Shown: piece by piece, positions 63,332 to 64,000 of the stretch | Layout of the letters: each line of letters starts with the position of its first letter | Position numbering within the stretch: position 1 is the first letter of the stretch | NCBI GenBank assembly: GCA_001314655.1 | Contig: LJSF01000006.1 | Span: forward strand, 62,001-126,000 | Origin: Rhodobacteraceae bacterium HLUCCA08 | Lineage (GTDB): Bacteria > Pseudomonadota > Alphaproteobacteria > Rhodobacterales > Rhodobacteraceae | DNA: 64,000 nucleotides | Reading direction: 5' to 3' | Made by a program: the position numbers and the translations under genes | Notes under the pieces: generated by a model | Databases searched by the model: none | What the model was told of the DNA's origin: nothing | Seen by the model: only the letters and a program-made list of their open reading frames with translations

Positions 63332-63999
63332 GCCGCCCAGTCGCCGAACAGCTGGTCGGTCAGGGCCGACAGCGCCAGGGCGGCGGCGCCCCGGGCCCAG
63401 ACCGGGCTGCCCCAGGCGTGGATCTCGACCCGGGTCGGCGCGCTTTCGCCGGACAGGGTCTGGGACTGCATCTCGGCCAGCAGGTCGGTGGTGTAAAGGT
63501 AGTCGTAGTCCAGCCGCTCGCCGGACAGGATCACCAGGTTCGGATCGAACAGCTGGATCACGTTGGCCAGCCCGATCGCGAGATACCGCCCGGCGCGGCG
63601 AAAGATCGTGCGGGCGGGGCCATGCCCGGCGCGGGCCTGTTCGGCCAGCGTCGACAGCAGCGCCCGGGCCGACAGCGCCGCATCGGGCGGCCGGCCCAGC
63701 GCGGTGGCGGCCTCGCGCGCCAGGGCGTAGTCGGCCAGGTAGGCCTCCAGGCAGCCGCGCTGTCCGCAGCGGCACAGCGCCCCGTCCAGCTGCACCTTTG
63801 TATGGCCCAGCTCCATCCCCTGCCCCTTGCCGCCGCGGAACAGCCGCGAATTCAGCACCAGGCCCATGCCGACACCCTGTTCGATCGTGATCACGGCGAA
63901 ATCGGGAATATCGCGCCCGACGCCGAACCACAATTCGGCCAGGGTATAGGTGTTGGCATCGTTGTCGATCTGGACCGGGGTCTGCAACCGGTCGGCCAG
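63328..63999 (-). CDS. ROK-family protein (repressor or sugar kinase), 5' end missing
   Basis: The 3' part (about 223 codons) of a ROK gene that runs off the window. It keeps NDANTYTLAELWFGVGRDIP, ITIEQGVGMGLVLNSRLFRG, the GMELGHTKVQLDG motif, and the zinc-binding CRCGQRGCLEAYLA typical of the family. The C-terminus is LANVIQLFDPNLVILSGERL and later segments. Whether an N-terminal helix-turn-helix (repressor, NagC/XylR type) is present cannot be seen. The stop overlaps the start of the CRTAC1-type gene by 4 bases, so the two are translationally coupled. Confidence 0.92.
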   Translation of the reverse strand: MADRLQTPVQIDNDANTYTLAELWFGVGRDIPDFAVITIEQGVGMGLVLNSRLFRGGKGQGMELGHTKVQLDGALCRCGQRGCLEAYLADYALAREAATALGRPPDAALSARALLSTLAEQARAGHGPARTIFRRAGRYLAIGLANVIQLFDPNLVILSGERLDYDYLYTTDLLAEMQSQTLSGESAPTRVEIHAWGSPVWARGAAALALSALTDQLFGDWAA

Positions 64000-64000
64000 G

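Overview
The window is a GC-rich chromosomal segment of an alphaproteobacterium, almost certainly from the Rhodobacteraceae (Rhodobacterales). The reasons are the very high G/C at third codon positions, a mraZ-to-recN division and cell-wall (dcw) cluster carrying DUF2484 genes, an aerobic cobaltochelatase cobS/cobT locus beside bolA and a J-domain gene, a Hint-domain protein, and two small-RNA loci known from this family: an UpsM-like mraZ leader and a CcsR-like hairpin array behind a DUF1127 gene. I see no plasmid, prophage or insertion-sequence genes.

Layout. 1-13.5 kb: a PH-like membrane protein, gatB, an orphan beta-class DNA methyltransferase with a C-terminal nuclease-like module and an AT-rich central third, DUF4177, bolA, a J-domain protein, an exported MsrB, a fused sigma/anti-sigma-like protein, cobS, a secreted SNase-like nuclease, cobT, an M24 aminopeptidase and DUF427. 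13.6-19.7 kb: a periplasmic protein, a ClC transporter, an FAD-linked D-lactate-type dehydrogenase, and a LuxR-type regulator fused to an alpha/beta hydrolase that lacks its catalytic His. 20-47 kb: the dcw cluster on the minus strand, read from mraZ at 46.9 kb down to recN at 20.0 kb (mraZ rsmH ftsL ftsI murE murF mraY murD / ftsW murG murC, small membrane genes, murB ddl ftsQ ftsA ftsZ lpxC bamD recN). Between murD and ftsW lies a plus-strand block: arsR, an SRPBCC gene and a flavoprotein. Many dcw genes overlap by 4 nt (ATGA or GTGA).

46.9-50.5 kb holds the RNA-rich part. The long mraZ leader contains a strong intrinsic terminator just before mraZ, the arrangement that produces UpsM in Rhodobacter sphaeroides. 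Next come mrp, then a DUF1127 gene followed by seven consecutive hairpins whose loops all carry a C/T-rich anti-Shine-Dalgarno sequence. The last hairpin doubles as the terminator shared with a convergent lrp gene. lrp is divergent from a LysE exporter, with two matching palindromes in and beside the short gap between them.

50.6-64 kb: Hint protein, UvrD/PcrA helicase, a BLUF blue-light sensor, a repeat-containing exported protein, pyruvate carboxylase, DUF2314, a weakly supported hypothetical gene, tRNA-Gly(GCC), a di-heme MauG/CcpA-type peroxidase, a long palindromic repeat, a CRTAC1/ASPIC-UnbV protein and the 3' part of a ROK-family gene cut by the window edge.

All calls come from reading the sequence and its translations; no database search was run. 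RNA starts, operators and promoters are inferences unless stated otherwise.
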